Source: Pyrinomonadaceae bacterium (GTDB taxonomy: Bacteria > Acidobacteriota > Blastocatellia > Pyrinomonadales > Pyrinomonadaceae). Taken from it: a stretch of 54,472 nt of DNA. The stretch covers positions 1-54,472 of the forward strand of contig JAICGZ010000005.1 in assembly GCA_025922875.1 (NCBI GenBank), read 5' to 3'. A model generated the notes under the pieces. The model was not told the origin of the DNA. It did not search any database and saw nothing but the letters and a program-made list of their open reading frames with translations. This document shows positions 9,209-17,587 of the stretch, in pieces. The number at the start of each line of letters is the position of its first letter. Positions within the stretch are counted from its first letter, which is position 1. Both the position numbers and the translations under genes were made by a program.

Positions 9209-10261
9209 TTAAACTGAGACAGTAGCCAGTGCTTGCTTTCGGCAGTTGAGCACAACCTGGGCCAGGCGATCCGAGTGGTGCCTGACTTTCTCTCCGTCGT
9301 GCAGCAAGTCTGCACGGACGATTTCAGTCGTTTGATCGAGCGCATCGTCAATTGAATCGTGCATCCCGATTTGATAAGCCCCCTCGGCGGCGTAGCGTTT
9401 CGCCTGCTCGTCGCTGATCCGGCGATTGTTCACAACCACAAAGTCAAAATGAATTTGAGGTGCATACTTCTGGATCGTTTCGAGATGCTTTCGCGCGTTA
9501 TATCCGTCAGTTTCGCCGGGCTGCGTCATGAGGTTGTTCACAAAGATTTTGGTCGCTTTGCTTTGCCCGATGACGCGCGCGACCTGGGCAACCAGAAGGT
9601 TTGGCAAAATGCTGGTGTAGAGCGAACCTGGACCAACAGTGATTATGTCGGCGGCGCGAATTGCTTTCAACGCTTCGGGTAATGGCAGGCATTGTTCGGG
9701 CTCGATTCGAAGTCTGCGGATTGGAACTTTCGAAGCCGAGATCTGTGTCTCACCGCGCACAACGGAACCATCCTCGAGTTCCGCGGCTAACCTGACGTCG
9801 CTTATCGTCGCCGGGTAGATGTGACCTTTGCTGGCGAGCACTTCGGAGGATAAACGTATCGCTTCGGTGAAATCTCCTGTGACTTCTGTTAGTGCCGCCA
9901 AAAACAAGTTCCCGAAACTGTGTCCGCCGAGCTCTCCCTCACCGCGAAAGCGATACCGGAACAGGCGCGACAACAGCGTCGAGTCTTCGGAGAGGGCGAT
10001 CATGCAGTTGCGGATGTCGCCGGGCGGGAGCATTTGCAGTTCCTCGCGAAGGCGTCCGGAGCTGCCACCATCGTCGGAGACAGTAACGATTGCCGAGAGG
10101 CTCTCAATCCACATCTCCTCCTCAGTCTTGCCGACAAGTCGCTTGAGACCAGAGAGAAGACATGAAAGCCCGGTACCGCCGCCAATGGCTACCAGCTTCT
10201 GACCACCTGTAGTTGTCGTTTGTTGCAAATGAAAGCCTCGGGGAGAGGGTGTGAAACACAA
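9209..10261 (-). CDS. yvcK: YvcK/CofD-family gluconeogenesis and morphogenesis factor
   Basis: In Bacillus and other bacteria, YvcK binds UDP-sugars and is needed for cell shape and wall synthesis on gluconeogenic carbon sources. The 350 residues contain the family nucleotide-binding start VAIGGGTGLSCLLSGLKR and the signature DDGGSSGRLREEL, then PPGDIRNCMIAL and GPGSLYTSILPNLLV. Direct linkage to glmU and glmS fits a role in UDP-GlcNAc homeostasis; this is inference from context. The start is uncertain within the first dozen residues, since the preferred core begins near residue 20. Confidence 0.9.
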   Translation of the reverse strand: MCFTPSPRGFHLQQTTTTGGQKLVAIGGGTGLSCLLSGLKRLVGKTEEEMWIESLSAIVTVSDDGGSSGRLREELQMLPPGDIRNCMIALSEDSTLLSRLFRYRFRGEGELGGHSFGNLFLAALTEVTGDFTEAIRLSSEVLASKGHIYPATISDVRLAAELEDGSVVRGETQISASKVPIRRLRIEPEQCLPLPEALKAIRAADIITVGPGSLYTSILPNLLVAQVARVIGQSKATKIFVNNLMTQPGETDGYNARKHLETIQKYAPQIHFDFVVVNNRRISDEQAKRYAAEGAYQIGMHDSIDDALDQTTEIVRADLLHDGEKVRHHSDRLAQVVLNCRKQALATVSV

Positions 10262-10294
10262 ACGCCGCTAAATCATACCTTAATTTGAAACCTG

Positions 10295-10370
10295 TTTCCC
10301 GCAAAGGCGCAAAGGGGCAAAGTAAGACCGCGGATCAAATCTCTTTGCTTCTTTGCGCCTTTGCGGGAAA
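10295..10370. repeat. Family A inverted repeat, copy 2
   Basis: Perfect 20-base arms lie at 10295-10314 (TTTCCCGCAAAGGCGCAAAG) and 10351-10370. It sits between the end of the TPR gene and the start of yvcK, so it lies in the yvcK leader or the TPR terminator region. Confidence 0.85.
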
Positions 10371-10381
10371 ACCTGTTGGGG

Positions 10382-11221
10382 CTATGAAGGATTGCTAAAG
10401 ATCAGCCGATCGAAATCGGGGTCGTTACGCAGTGGGTTCAGGTCGTGGTCGTGCTGCGCGCGGACACGGAGGTTTGGTTGAAGATCGAGCGCGCGCTGGA
10501 GCGACTCCAACGCCAGATCGATCGAGCCAAGTCGAGCACGGGTCGCGGCCAGACCGTAATGAATGTGTGCAGCTTCCGGTTCACGCTTGAGGGCTCGTTC
10601 GAACATCTCCTGGGCTGCCACATACTCGCCCCGGTTAAGTTCGATGACTCCTCGATCGTAAAGCGAGTCAGCATCGCGTGGGAGAATGCTTTCAGTTCGC
10701 AAACGAGACTCGGCAATCGCGAGGTACGTTCGCGCCCGAGCGGCTACCTCTGAAACTTGCGAGTACTTGTCCACCAGAATTCGAAACTGATTGCGCGCCT
10801 CAGCAAATCGACCTCTCGCAAACTCCTTGTGAGCACGTTCAAATGCCGCAAGGGCAGCAGACTCATCTTGTGTCGGCGGACGCGGCGGAGGTGGTGTTGG
10901 AGTGGCTCTGACTGCTCTGACAGCCGCAACCTTCTGCGTCGTTTTGACCCTCGAACTGACGGGCAGCTTCTTGCCAGCAGCTTTCCGAGCGAGTGGTTTC
11001 GATGCAGCTTTTTTTGCTTTGGCCGCCGGCTTGGCTTTTGCGGCTGCCTTTTTCGCAGCACGGACCGGCTTACGCGCAGCCGTCTTCGAAGCGGTCGCCC
11101 GCTTCGCTTTGGGTTTGGTCGACGACTTTGCTTGAACAGCGCGCTTCGCGGTTTTCGCGGATGATTTTGCCTTTGAACGCGATGTGGACCGTCTCAACCC
11201 TTTTGTGAGACTGCTACTCAT
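10382..11221 (-). CDS. TPR protein with a lysine/alanine-rich histone H1-like N-terminal tail
   Basis: A 279-residue protein of unknown function. Residues 1-105 are almost entirely Lys, Ala, Arg, Ser and Pro with AKKAAAKAK-type repeats, like eukaryotic H1 or bacterial H1-like DNA-binding tails. A PTPPPPRPPT linker follows. Residues 120-279 form about four tetratricopeptide-like helical pairs, for example ALAAFERAHKEFARGRFAEA and ADSLYDRGVIELNRGEYVAAQEMF, ending with DLNPLRNDPDFDRL. No signal peptide is evident. A cytoplasmic nucleic-acid-associated scaffold is possible, but function cannot be named. It is divergent from mglBA. Confidence 0.8.
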   Translation of the reverse strand: MSSSLTKGLRRSTSRSKAKSSAKTAKRAVQAKSSTKPKAKRATASKTAARKPVRAAKKAAAKAKPAAKAKKAASKPLARKAAGKKLPVSSRVKTTQKVAAVRAVRATPTPPPPRPPTQDESAALAAFERAHKEFARGRFAEARNQFRILVDKYSQVSEVAARARTYLAIAESRLRTESILPRDADSLYDRGVIELNRGEYVAAQEMFERALKREPEAAHIHYGLAATRARLGSIDLALESLQRALDLQPNLRVRAQHDHDLNPLRNDPDFDRLIFSNPS

Positions 11222-11575
11222 GGGCGGTTATCAAAAAGCTGCTCACCCCTTAGCGAGCAGCCGTAGGAATCGCCCCGGAGCTTACCACAGCCCCGCCCCT
11301 AAATCAACGAGTACAAGAATTTGCGGCTGCTTTAACCTCTCAAAATTGGCCCAATCTCTGACACATGTATCAACAAAGAAAAACACTTGAAGGTCAATGT
11401 TGGCTATGTTAAGGTACGTCTTGGCTTACGGAGGCTTAATCCACCTCGGCAAATAGCCCCAACCGAATAAGAAACCTCTTTTAGTTCAAAAATTTTGCAA
11501 TCCGCGGAACAGGCGTAAGGCTTTTACTCTTCCAGGTAAACATCCCGCCCCGGCCTTCAATCAAAGAGTCGCAAA
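11222..11575. other. Intergenic region between the divergent TPR gene and mglB
   Basis: 354 bases without a supportable gene. It must hold promoters for both directions, but I found no -35/-10 pair good enough to report. A 68-codon open frame here lacks any recognisable protein character. Confidence 0.5.
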
Positions 11576-12049
11576 ATGGCAGACACACCAATCCTGTTGC
11601 GTGAACAGCAATACCATCAAATCAAGGCTGTCCTGGCGCGCTTGCGGATGGACTCGTCAGCGAAGGTAGTTTTTCTGGTGGACAAAGACGGTCAGGAGAT
11701 CGCGTCGCAGGGTGAAGTGGGAAATCTTGACACAACCAGCCTGGCATCACTCGCCGCCGGCAACGTCGCCGCCACGGGTGGAATGGCTCAACTGATCGGA
11801 GAGAAGGAATTTCCAACCCTCTCTCACGAAGGTGAAAAAGAGAGCATCCATATCTCGGTGGTCGGCAGGCTATTGCTGGTGGTCGTTTTCGATGAGCGTT
11901 CCAGTCTCGGTTTAGTAAAACTCCGCAGCAAGCAGGTTTCTCAGCAACTGGCGGCAATGTTTGAGGAGATTGCTGCTGGCGACTATGACGACCTCGATTC
12001 ACCCTTTGCCGGAATCACCGACGAGGACATCGACAGTCTTTTCAGTTAA
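11576..12049 (+). CDS. mglB: MglB-like roadblock/LC7 protein
   Basis: MglB dimers are the GTPase-activating partner of MglA and help set front-rear polarity in gliding bacteria. The 157 residues fit the roadblock/LC7 fold: [20 protein letters not shown], then [18 protein letters not shown] and [28 protein letters not shown]. The acidic C-terminal extension [18 protein letters not shown] is beyond the core domain. It lies 11 bases upstream of mglA, in the mglB-mglA order known from Myxococcus. No strong ribosome site is seen. Confidence 0.88.
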   Translation: MADTPILLREQQYHQIKAVLARLRMDSSAKVVFLVDKDGQEIASQGEVGNLDTTSLASLAAGNVAATGGMAQLIGEKEFPTLSHEGEKESIHISVVGRLLLVVVFDERSSLGLVKLRSKQVSQQLAAMFEEIAAGDYDDLDSPFAGITDEDIDSLFS

Positions 12050-12060
12050 CGGCATCCGCT

Positions 12061-12645
12061 ATGACCTTTATTAATTACGCTTCCCGAGAAATCAACTGCA
12101 AGATCGTCTACTACGGCCCAGGTTTGTGTGGTAAGACGACCAACTTGCAGTACATCTTCGATTCGACCGCTCCCCAGGCACGCGGCAAGCTGATCAGTCT
12201 CGCAACCGAAACCGACCGCACGTTGTTCTTCGATTTCATGCCACTCGAGCTGGGCACTGTCCGCGGGTTCAAGACGCGGTTCCACCTGTACACAGTTCCG
12301 GGTCAGGTTTTTTACGACGCATCGCGCAAGCTGATTCTGAAGGGTGTTGATGGGGTTGTTTTTGTCGCTGATTCTCAGGAAGAGCGAATGGACGCCAATA
12401 TCGAGTCGTTATACAACCTTGAGGAGAACCTCCAGTCGCAGGGCTACGATTTGATGAAGATCCCTTACGTGCTGCAACTCAATAAGCGCGACCTGAGCAA
12501 TATCGTTGCGGTTGAGGATCTTGCGTCGGAGCTACAGCGAAAGGGCGAGCCTGTTGTCGAGGCGGTTGCCTCCACGGGTCAGGGCGTTTTTGATACGTTG
12601 AAAGCTGTTGCGAAACAGGTGTTGACGGAGTTGCGAAAAGGGTAG
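12061..12645 (+). CDS. mglA: MglA-like small Ras-family GTPase
   Basis: Cytoplasmic GTPase that switches cell polarity, gliding machinery or type IV pili between poles in characterised species. The 194 residues match MglA closely. The P-loop GPGLCGKT is at 19-26, the switch region [34 protein letters not shown] follows, and the guanine-specificity motif is LNKRD. Neither pili nor gliding genes lie in this window, so which polarity process it controls cannot be seen. It pairs with the MglB gene just upstream. Confidence 0.95.
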   Translation: MTFINYASREINCKIVYYGPGLCGKTTNLQYIFDSTAPQARGKLISLATETDRTLFFDFMPLELGTVRGFKTRFHLYTVPGQVFYDASRKLILKGVDGVVFVADSQEERMDANIESLYNLEENLQSQGYDLMKIPYVLQLNKRDLSNIVAVEDLASELQRKGEPVVEAVASTGQGVFDTLKAVAKQVLTELRKG

Positions 12646-12651
12646 GCAGGT

Positions 12652-12744
12652 TTTCGCGCAAAGGCGCTAAGACAGCAAAGGCGCAAAGTAGGAATTAAGT
12701 TCTACTTTGCGCCTTTTGCTTTATCTTTGCCCCTTTGCGGGAAA
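12652..12744. repeat. Family A inverted repeat, copy 3
   Basis: An imperfect palindrome between the convergent mglA and acetyltransferase stops. The inner arms AAAGGCGCAAAGTAG (12677-12691) and their complement (12702-12716) are perfect. The outer arms begin TTTCGCGCAAAGGCG and end CCTTTGCGGGAAA. It is a plausible bidirectional terminator. Confidence 0.8.
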
Positions 12745-12752
12745 CTTTCGAG

Positions 12753-13352
12753 CTACTCGAGCGATTTGAGCATCAAGAGGCCGTCGCCACCGTTTGAATA
12801 ATATTTCGGCAGTCGTTGGGTTATTGAATAGCCGAGGCTCTCGTAGAGCTTCTGGGCGGGCGTGTTCAGTGTTCTGACCTCGAGACGCACGAGTCTCACG
12901 TTGCGTTTACGAAACCCCTCTTCAACCTGCCACATCAACCTCTTCGCAAGGTTTCGGCGCCGGTGTTCCGGGGCGACGCCGACAGTGGTGACGTGTCCCG
13001 TGTGATCCGGCTCGACCAGACCAATCACGAAGCCTGCCATCACTCCACCCGTGGTGACGGCTCGAAACGAAACTGACTCCGGAGCTGTCAGCAGGTAGTC
13101 GAAGGTTTCACGACTGTAAGCCTCGCCGTCGATGAAGCAGCGCTGATCGAGCCGCCAACACTCGTCCAGTTGTGAAATGGTGAGCGGACGAATGTCGTAG
13201 CTGGCGCCCCACGAAGGAGTGGGCGCCTTCTCTTTCTTTTCGCGATCGTATTGAAGATCGGACTGAGTCCACCAGCGGGAGCGAAATTTCTTTAGTACAG
13301 CCATGGCCTTTGTCTTATCGAGACGAACATCCCGCGCTAGTTTATCATCCAC
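12753..13352 (-). CDS. GNAT-family N-acetyltransferase, RimI-like
   Basis: Predicted acetyl-CoA-dependent N-acetyltransferase of 199 residues. The acetyl-CoA site is VTTVGVAPEHRRRNLAKRLM, followed by VRLEVRTLNTPAQKLYESLGY, the arrangement of the RimI protein-N-terminal acetyltransferase group. The first 50 residues (charged, KKFRSRWW...REKKEK) precede the GNAT core and are unusual for RimI, so the start may lie further in. It follows queA by 13 bases on the same strand. The target substrate is unknown. Confidence 0.8.
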   Translation of the reverse strand: MDDKLARDVRLDKTKAMAVLKKFRSRWWTQSDLQYDREKKEKAPTPSWGASYDIRPLTISQLDECWRLDQRCFIDGEAYSRETFDYLLTAPESVSFRAVTTGGVMAGFVIGLVEPDHTGHVTTVGVAPEHRRRNLAKRLMWQVEEGFRKRNVRLVRLEVRTLNTPAQKLYESLGYSITQRLPKYYSNGGDGLLMLKSLE

Positions 13353-13365
13353 GTTTTTATAATGC

Positions 13366-14397
13366 CTACAGGATTAACATGCAATCTCCGTAACTGTAAA
13401 ACCTGTATACTTGTTCCACGGCGTGGCCGTAGGCACGCAGGACGAACTCGCGGCCGGCGAAGGCGCTGACGAGAATCAACAGGGAAGAGCGTGGCAGGTG
13501 AAAGTTGGTTAACAAGGCGCCGGCGATTTGAAAGCGATAGCCTGGTTTGATTGTAAGCCCCGCCACACCCTTACCGGGCACTATCTTTCGATCCTTTGTG
13601 GAAGATTCGAGCGCACGCATCGTCGTCGTGCCAACGACGATCACTCGCCCTCCGTTTGCCCGCGCATCGTTGATGGTTTGCGCGGCTGACTCGGAGATCT
13701 CGTAGTGTTCGCCACTGACTGAGTGTTGGGCCACGTCGTCGACACGCACAGGTTCAAAGGTTCCATATCCGACGTGAAGCGTTATTTCTGCCAGTGCGGC
13801 GCGCTCAGCAACTTCTGCGAACACCTCGGGAGTGAAATGCAAACCCGCAGTCGGCGCGGCAATCGCACCACGATGTTTTGAATAGACTGTTTGATAGCGT
13901 TCACGATCTTCTGAAGACACGCCGGCAGGTCGCTTGATGTAGGGCGGAAGTGGTGTTGAGCCAAGCTGCGCGAGAACGTCGTCGAAAGAGCCTTCGCAAT
14001 GGAACCGCACTCGACGCAATTCCGCACCGGGTTGGTCCAAAATCTCTGCGATTAATTTTCCTTCGCCAAAGATTACTCGCGCGCCTTGTTTCAAGCGGCC
14101 GCCGGGACGCACCAATGCTTCCCAAACCGCAGTCTCGATCTCGCGCACGAGAAAGATCTCGACCTGACCTCCGGTCTCCTCACGCTGGCCCGTCAATCTT
14201 GCAGGAATCACGCGCGAGTTGTTTACGACAACCACATCATTCGGACGAAGGTATTGTGTGAAGTTTTTGAAGGTCGAATCAGCCCAGGTTTGCTCGCCTC
14301 GATCGAGCACGAGCATCCGCGAAGCATCGCGCTCCTCGAGCGGTATTTGCGCGATGAGATCAGCGGGAAGATCGTAATCAAAGTCCGAGATGTGCAT
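13366..14397 (-). CDS. queA: S-adenosylmethionine:tRNA ribosyltransferase-isomerase
   Basis: Converts preQ1 in tRNA to epoxyqueuosine using the ribosyl moiety of AdoMet. The 343 residues match the family over full length: MHISDFDYDLPADLIAQIPLEERDASRML at the start, GGQVEIFLVRE, KHRGAIAAPTAGLHFT, ITLHVGYGTFEPV and GRVIVVGTTTMRALES, ending FYSYGDCMLI. The upstream region is the large repeat region at 14405-14850. Confidence 0.96.
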   Translation of the reverse strand: MHISDFDYDLPADLIAQIPLEERDASRMLVLDRGEQTWADSTFKNFTQYLRPNDVVVVNNSRVIPARLTGQREETGGQVEIFLVREIETAVWEALVRPGGRLKQGARVIFGEGKLIAEILDQPGAELRRVRFHCEGSFDDVLAQLGSTPLPPYIKRPAGVSSEDRERYQTVYSKHRGAIAAPTAGLHFTPEVFAEVAERAALAEITLHVGYGTFEPVRVDDVAQHSVSGEHYEISESAAQTINDARANGGRVIVVGTTTMRALESSTKDRKIVPGKGVAGLTIKPGYRFQIAGALLTNFHLPRSSLLILVSAFAGREFVLRAYGHAVEQVYRFYSYGDCMLIL

Positions 14398-14404
14398 CGT
14401 CCTT

Positions 14405-14611
14405 AACGCTGAAAGCGTTCGCTAACCTCAGCCCGGGGTTGGAGCGCAGCGACAACCCTGGGATAGCAATTCCTGCTGTAAACAACCCTGAAAGGGTTAG
14501 CGTCGCACATGCCTAACGCTTTCAGCGTTGATATTCCCTTTATGTTTCGTACCCAGGGTTGTCGCAAAGCCTCCAACCCTGGGCTGAGGTTAGCGAACGC
14601 CTTCGGCGTTA
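14405..14611. repeat. Large imperfect inverted repeat with nested hairpins
   Basis: The left arm (about 14405-14462) starts AACGCTGAAAGCGTTCGC and includes CTAACCTCAGCCC and GACAACCCTGGG. The right arm (about 14552-14611) carries CCCAGGGTTGTCGC, GGGCTGAGGTTAGCG and AACGCCTTCGGCGTT. Between them lies a second self-complementary pair, AACCCTGAAAGGGTT and AACGCTTTCAGCGTT. An 80-codon open frame here is an artefact of the repeat. Confidence 0.8.
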
Positions 14612-14850
14612 GTTTAACCAACACCCTTCGGCGTAATTTAACCAAACACCTTCGGCGTTAGTTTAACCAACACCCTTCGGCGTTAGTTTAACCAGCACCT
14701 TCGGCGTAATTTAACCAGCACCTTCGGCGTAATTTAACCAGCACCTTCGGCGTTAGTTTAACCAGCACCTTCGGCGTTAGTTTAACCAACACCCTTCGGC
14801 GTAATTTAACCAACACCTTCGGCGTTAGTTTAACCAACACCTTCGGCATT
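14601..14850. repeat. Tandem array of about eleven 23-25 base units
   Basis: The unit is approximately CTTCGGCGTTAGTTTAACCA plus ACAC, repeated at 14601, 14625, 14650, 14674, 14699, 14722, 14745, 14769, 14794, 14817 and 14841. Variants differ by GTTAGTT versus GTAATT and AACAC versus AGCAC. The array ends inside the yihY reading frame. There are no spacers, so it is not a CRISPR. Confidence 0.9.
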
Positions 14851-15744
14851 TGTGATTGTAGCTGCTGGTGATGAAGGATGTTCGTAGTGGAAGACTTTGG
14901 TCAACTGAGCGCCAAAGAGCAGGATTAAACTCGAAACATAACTCCACGTAAGGACAGCCACCACGGCGCCAACCGAGCCATAGATCTGATCGTAATGAAA
15001 ATACTGCAGGCTCGAGGCGAAGATGTACTTCGCCAGTTCCCACAACAAACCTGCCAGAAAAGCACCGGGCAAAGTGTCGCGCAATGAAACCTCTGCCTTC
15101 GGCATGAAACGATAGACCAGTACCATGAGTGCAACGGTAATCAGGTAGCTGCCGATGAAAATCAGTACCTGCCAAAATGCACTGCCCGCTGTCGCCAGCA
15201 GCGTATATCGTTCGATCTGTCGCGGTGAAAACCGGCTTGTCATTTCACGAAGTGCCACGAGGGCCGACGTCATGAGGACCGAAAGCGTCAATAACAATCC
15301 CACCAGCCCAATCATTCCAACCGTGAGCGCCCTTCCATGCCAGAACGTCCTCGATATCGATCCCCAAATACGATTGAGCGCGCGTTCAGCTACTGCGAAA
15401 ACCCATGAGCCGGCCCACAACAGAATGACGACGCAGGTAACGACCGCTCCGATGCCGAGATCCGAAAACGATGAAATCGTATCGCGCAGGAATTTGCTTG
15501 ATCCGGGATAGACATCAACCGCATGTGCAAGCATTTCGCTTCCGGCAGCGAGTTTGTTGCTAATGGCCAGCAGTAAAAGCAGCGCGGGAAAGAGCGCCAT
15601 CAAACCGAAGTAACTCATCGCCGCAGCGGAAGTGAAGAGATCGTTTTCGTGAAACTGGTGCAGCGCGTGCCCCAGCATCGATCTCCAGGGCGAGCGGTTA
15701 CGAACGCCGAATGAATGACGCGAGAATGAAAGAAAGCGCTTCAT
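14830..15744 (-). CDS. yihY: YihY/BrkB-family inner membrane protein
   Basis: Polytopic membrane protein of the UPF0761 family, once mis-annotated as RNase BN; its biochemical role is unsettled. With the start at 15744 it has 304 residues. Typical elements are the N-terminal HENDLFTSAAAMSYFGLMALFPALLLLLA, then about six hydrophobic helices including VVTCVVILLWAGSWVFAVAERALNRIW. An upstream ATG adds 11 residues encoded by the neighbouring repeat, so I prefer MKRFLSF. The last residues TNAEGVG and the stop come from the tandem repeat array, so the natural C-terminus has probably been overwritten. Confidence 0.85.
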   Translation of the reverse strand: MKRFLSFSRHSFGVRNRSPWRSMLGHALHQFHENDLFTSAAAMSYFGLMALFPALLLLLAISNKLAAGSEMLAHAVDVYPGSSKFLRDTISSFSDLGIGAVVTCVVILLWAGSWVFAVAERALNRIWGSISRTFWHGRALTVGMIGLVGLLLTLSVLMTSALVALREMTSRFSPRQIERYTLLATAGSAFWQVLIFIGSYLITVALMVLVYRFMPKAEVSLRDTLPGAFLAGLLWELAKYIFASSLQYFHYDQIYGSVGAVVAVLTWSYVSSLILLFGAQLTKVFHYEHPSSPAATITNAEGVG

Positions 15745-15752
15745 TTTTATCA

Positions 15753-15826
15753 GCCACGGATTTTCACGGATGAACACGGATTATTCACTGTTCTGATCCG
15801 TGTGCATCCGTGTTCATCCGCGGCCC
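15753..15826. repeat. Inverted repeat of the 'ACACGGAT' family
   Basis: GCCACGGATTTTCACGGATG faces ATCCGTGTTCATCCGCGGC across a short centre. It fills the gap between ruvB and yihY. Confidence 0.75.
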
Positions 15827-15830
15827 AATA

Positions 15831-16874
15831 TTAGCGGGGGTCGAACAGGCTGGGCACCCTTGATCCCGGGGTCTTGATACTGAAATGCTCGTACGCCAGC
15901 GGCGTCGCCAGACGGCCGCGCGGCGTCCGATCCAGAAATCCAATTTGAATCAAATAGGGTTCGATAATCTCCTCGATCGAGTCTTTCTCTTCGTGAATGG
16001 AAGCCGAAATCGTGCCCAGGCCGACTGGCCCACCGTTGAACTTCTCAATGATCGTCAGCAACAGTTTTCGATCCATTTCGTCGAGGCCGTAGGTGTCGAC
16101 TTCCATGCGGTCCAACGCATGGCTCGCGACCTTTTGATTGATGCGTCCGTCGTAATCGACTTGCGCATAGTCGCGGACGCGACGAAGCAAACGGTTGACT
16201 ATGCGTGGCGTGCCGCGCGCACGCCGCGCGATCTCACGCGCGCCTCCATCGTCGATCTCCACTCCAAGAATGTCAGCGGAACGTTTGCAGATCACTTCGA
16301 GATCTTCATGCGGGTAGAAGTCGAGATGGAAGACTATGCCGAAACGTCCGCGCAAAGGAGCTGTGATTAAACCGGCTCGCGTTGTGGCGCCGATTAGGGT
16401 GAATTTTGGCAACTCGAGTTTGATAGAACGTGCCGCGGCGCCCTGGCCGATCAGTAGGTCGAGTTGATAGTCCTCCATCGCCGGGTAGAGCTTTTCTTCA
16501 AGAGCAGGCAGCAGGCGATGGATCTCATCGATGAAAAGTACGTCGCCTTCCTGTAGGTTCGTCAGCAACGCGGCGATGTCGCCGGCTTTTTCGATCGCGG
16601 GGCCGGCGGTCGATCTCAATTCGGCGCCCATCTCGTTCGCGATGATGTTTGCCAGCGTCGTTTTACCTAAGCCGGGAGGACCGGTCAGCAACACGTGATC
16701 AAGCGCTTCGCGGCGACCAAGCGCGGCCTTCATATAGATGCGCAGGTTCTCCTTGATCTGGCGCTGGCCAATGTAGTCCTCGATGCGATTCGGGCGCAGC
16801 GTGAGATCGAGTTGGCGATCATCGTCGTTGGGTAAGCTGTCTTTCACGCGTGCTGATATTGATTCAGGAGCCAT
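15831..16874 (-). CDS. ruvB: Holliday junction branch migration ATPase RuvB
   Basis: AAA+ motor that drives branch migration together with RuvA. In 347 residues it shows Walker A GPPGLGKT (65-72), Walker B LFIDEIHR, sensor motif [21 protein letters not shown] and the C-terminal winged helix with [12 protein letters not shown]. It starts four bases after ruvA on the same strand, the usual ruvAB order. Confidence 0.97.
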   Translation of the reverse strand: MAPESISARVKDSLPNDDDRQLDLTLRPNRIEDYIGQRQIKENLRIYMKAALGRREALDHVLLTGPPGLGKTTLANIIANEMGAELRSTAGPAIEKAGDIAALLTNLQEGDVLFIDEIHRLLPALEEKLYPAMEDYQLDLLIGQGAAARSIKLELPKFTLIGATTRAGLITAPLRGRFGIVFHLDFYPHEDLEVICKRSADILGVEIDDGGAREIARRARGTPRIVNRLLRRVRDYAQVDYDGRINQKVASHALDRMEVDTYGLDEMDRKLLLTIIEKFNGGPVGLGTISASIHEEKDSIEEIIEPYLIQIGFLDRTPRGRLATPLAYEHFSIKTPGSRVPSLFDPR

Positions 16875-16878
16875 GATT

Positions 16879-17502
16879 TCACACCCGTGCCAGTTTCTTC
16901 AGACTGCGCCTCAATACAGACTCGACTGTGATGTCTCCACCTTCGCCGAGTGCGGCGTCGACTGCTTTTTCCGCGGCCGATCTTTGATATCCGAGATTGA
17001 GCAATGCGGATAGAGCATCGGCGCGAACGGTGTCTTCGGTGGATTCGGCGCTGACTTCCGGTTTTCCGCCCAACTCTTCTTCAAGTTCCGCGGATGACAT
17101 TTCAGCGACTTTTTCGCGCAGCTCCACGATCAAACGCTCGGCAGTTTTACGACCAACTCCCGGAATCAGTACCAGTCGTGCGAGGTTGTTTGTTCTGATA
17201 GATGCGATCATCTCGTCGGCGCTCATGCCGGAAAGTAGAGTGATGCCTAACTTTGGTCCGATTCCGCTCACCGAGATCAGCTTCAAAAACAATTCACGTT
17301 CGCGCGCGGTCTTGAAGCCGTAAAGCTGCAACGTATCCTCGCGTACGTGCGTGTAGATGCGAAGCTTGACCGTTGAACCGACATCTTCAAGGTCATAAAA
17401 ACTTGAGACCGGAATAGCCACTTCATAACCGACGCCGTTCACGTCAACGATCACGGAAGTCGGTTCTTTAGAAAGCAGTGTGCCGCTGAGATGCGCAATC
17501 AT
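16879..17502 (-). CDS. ruvA: Holliday junction DNA-binding protein RuvA
   Basis: Tetrameric junction-binding protein that loads RuvB. The 207 residues begin [28 protein letters not shown], the OB-fold domain. Two helix-hairpin-helix motifs follow ([18 protein letters not shown] and [19 protein letters not shown]). The C-terminal RuvB-contact domain is [21 protein letters not shown]. It is divergent from rex with about 85 bases between starts. RuvC is not in the window. Confidence 0.97.
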   Translation of the reverse strand: MIAHLSGTLLSKEPTSVIVDVNGVGYEVAIPVSSFYDLEDVGSTVKLRIYTHVREDTLQLYGFKTARERELFLKLISVSGIGPKLGITLLSGMSADEMIASIRTNNLARLVLIPGVGRKTAERLIVELREKVAEMSSAELEEELGGKPEVSAESTEDTVRADALSALLNLGYQRSAAEKAVDAALGEGGDITVESVLRRSLKKLARV

Positions 17503-17562
17503 TCGGCCCGGGATTGTATCAAAAATATATAAGACCTATAGGACGTATATGACCTATTTGCG

Positions 17563-17576
17563 GTATAGCGCTATAC
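17563..17576. promoter_or_regulatory. Perfect 14-base palindrome just upstream of rex
   Basis: GTATAGCGCTATAC ends 11 bases before the chosen rex ATG and lies in the rex/ruvA divergent region. It may be an operator or overlap the -10 region. It does not match the known Rex consensus (TTGTGAANNNNTTCACAA), so autoregulation is only a suggestion. A 'GACCTATAGGAC' repeat lies immediately upstream (17529-17556). Confidence 0.4.
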
Positions 17577-17587
17577 TGACGGTGCTC

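Noticed and set aside
9202..9351. Longer GlmU with 50 extra N-terminal residues
   Set aside because: These codons overlap yvcK and do not match the family; the MTDKTSPRPLNVLVMAAG start at 9201 gives the normal length.
11380..11420. Promoter TTGAAG...TATGTT before mglB
   Set aside because: The spacer is only 12 bases, too short for a sigma-70 promoter.
14403..14645. 80-codon open frame on the minus strand
   Set aside because: It lies entirely within the large inverted repeat and start of the tandem array; the peptide has no protein-like composition.
14601..14850. Possible CRISPR array from evenly spaced direct repeats
   Set aside because: The 23-25 base units are contiguous with no unique spacers, and there are no cas genes nearby.
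17503..17587. Classical Rex operator upstream of rex
   Set aside because: No TTGTGAANNNNTTCACAA-like site was found; only the unrelated GTATAGCGCTATAC palindrome is present.
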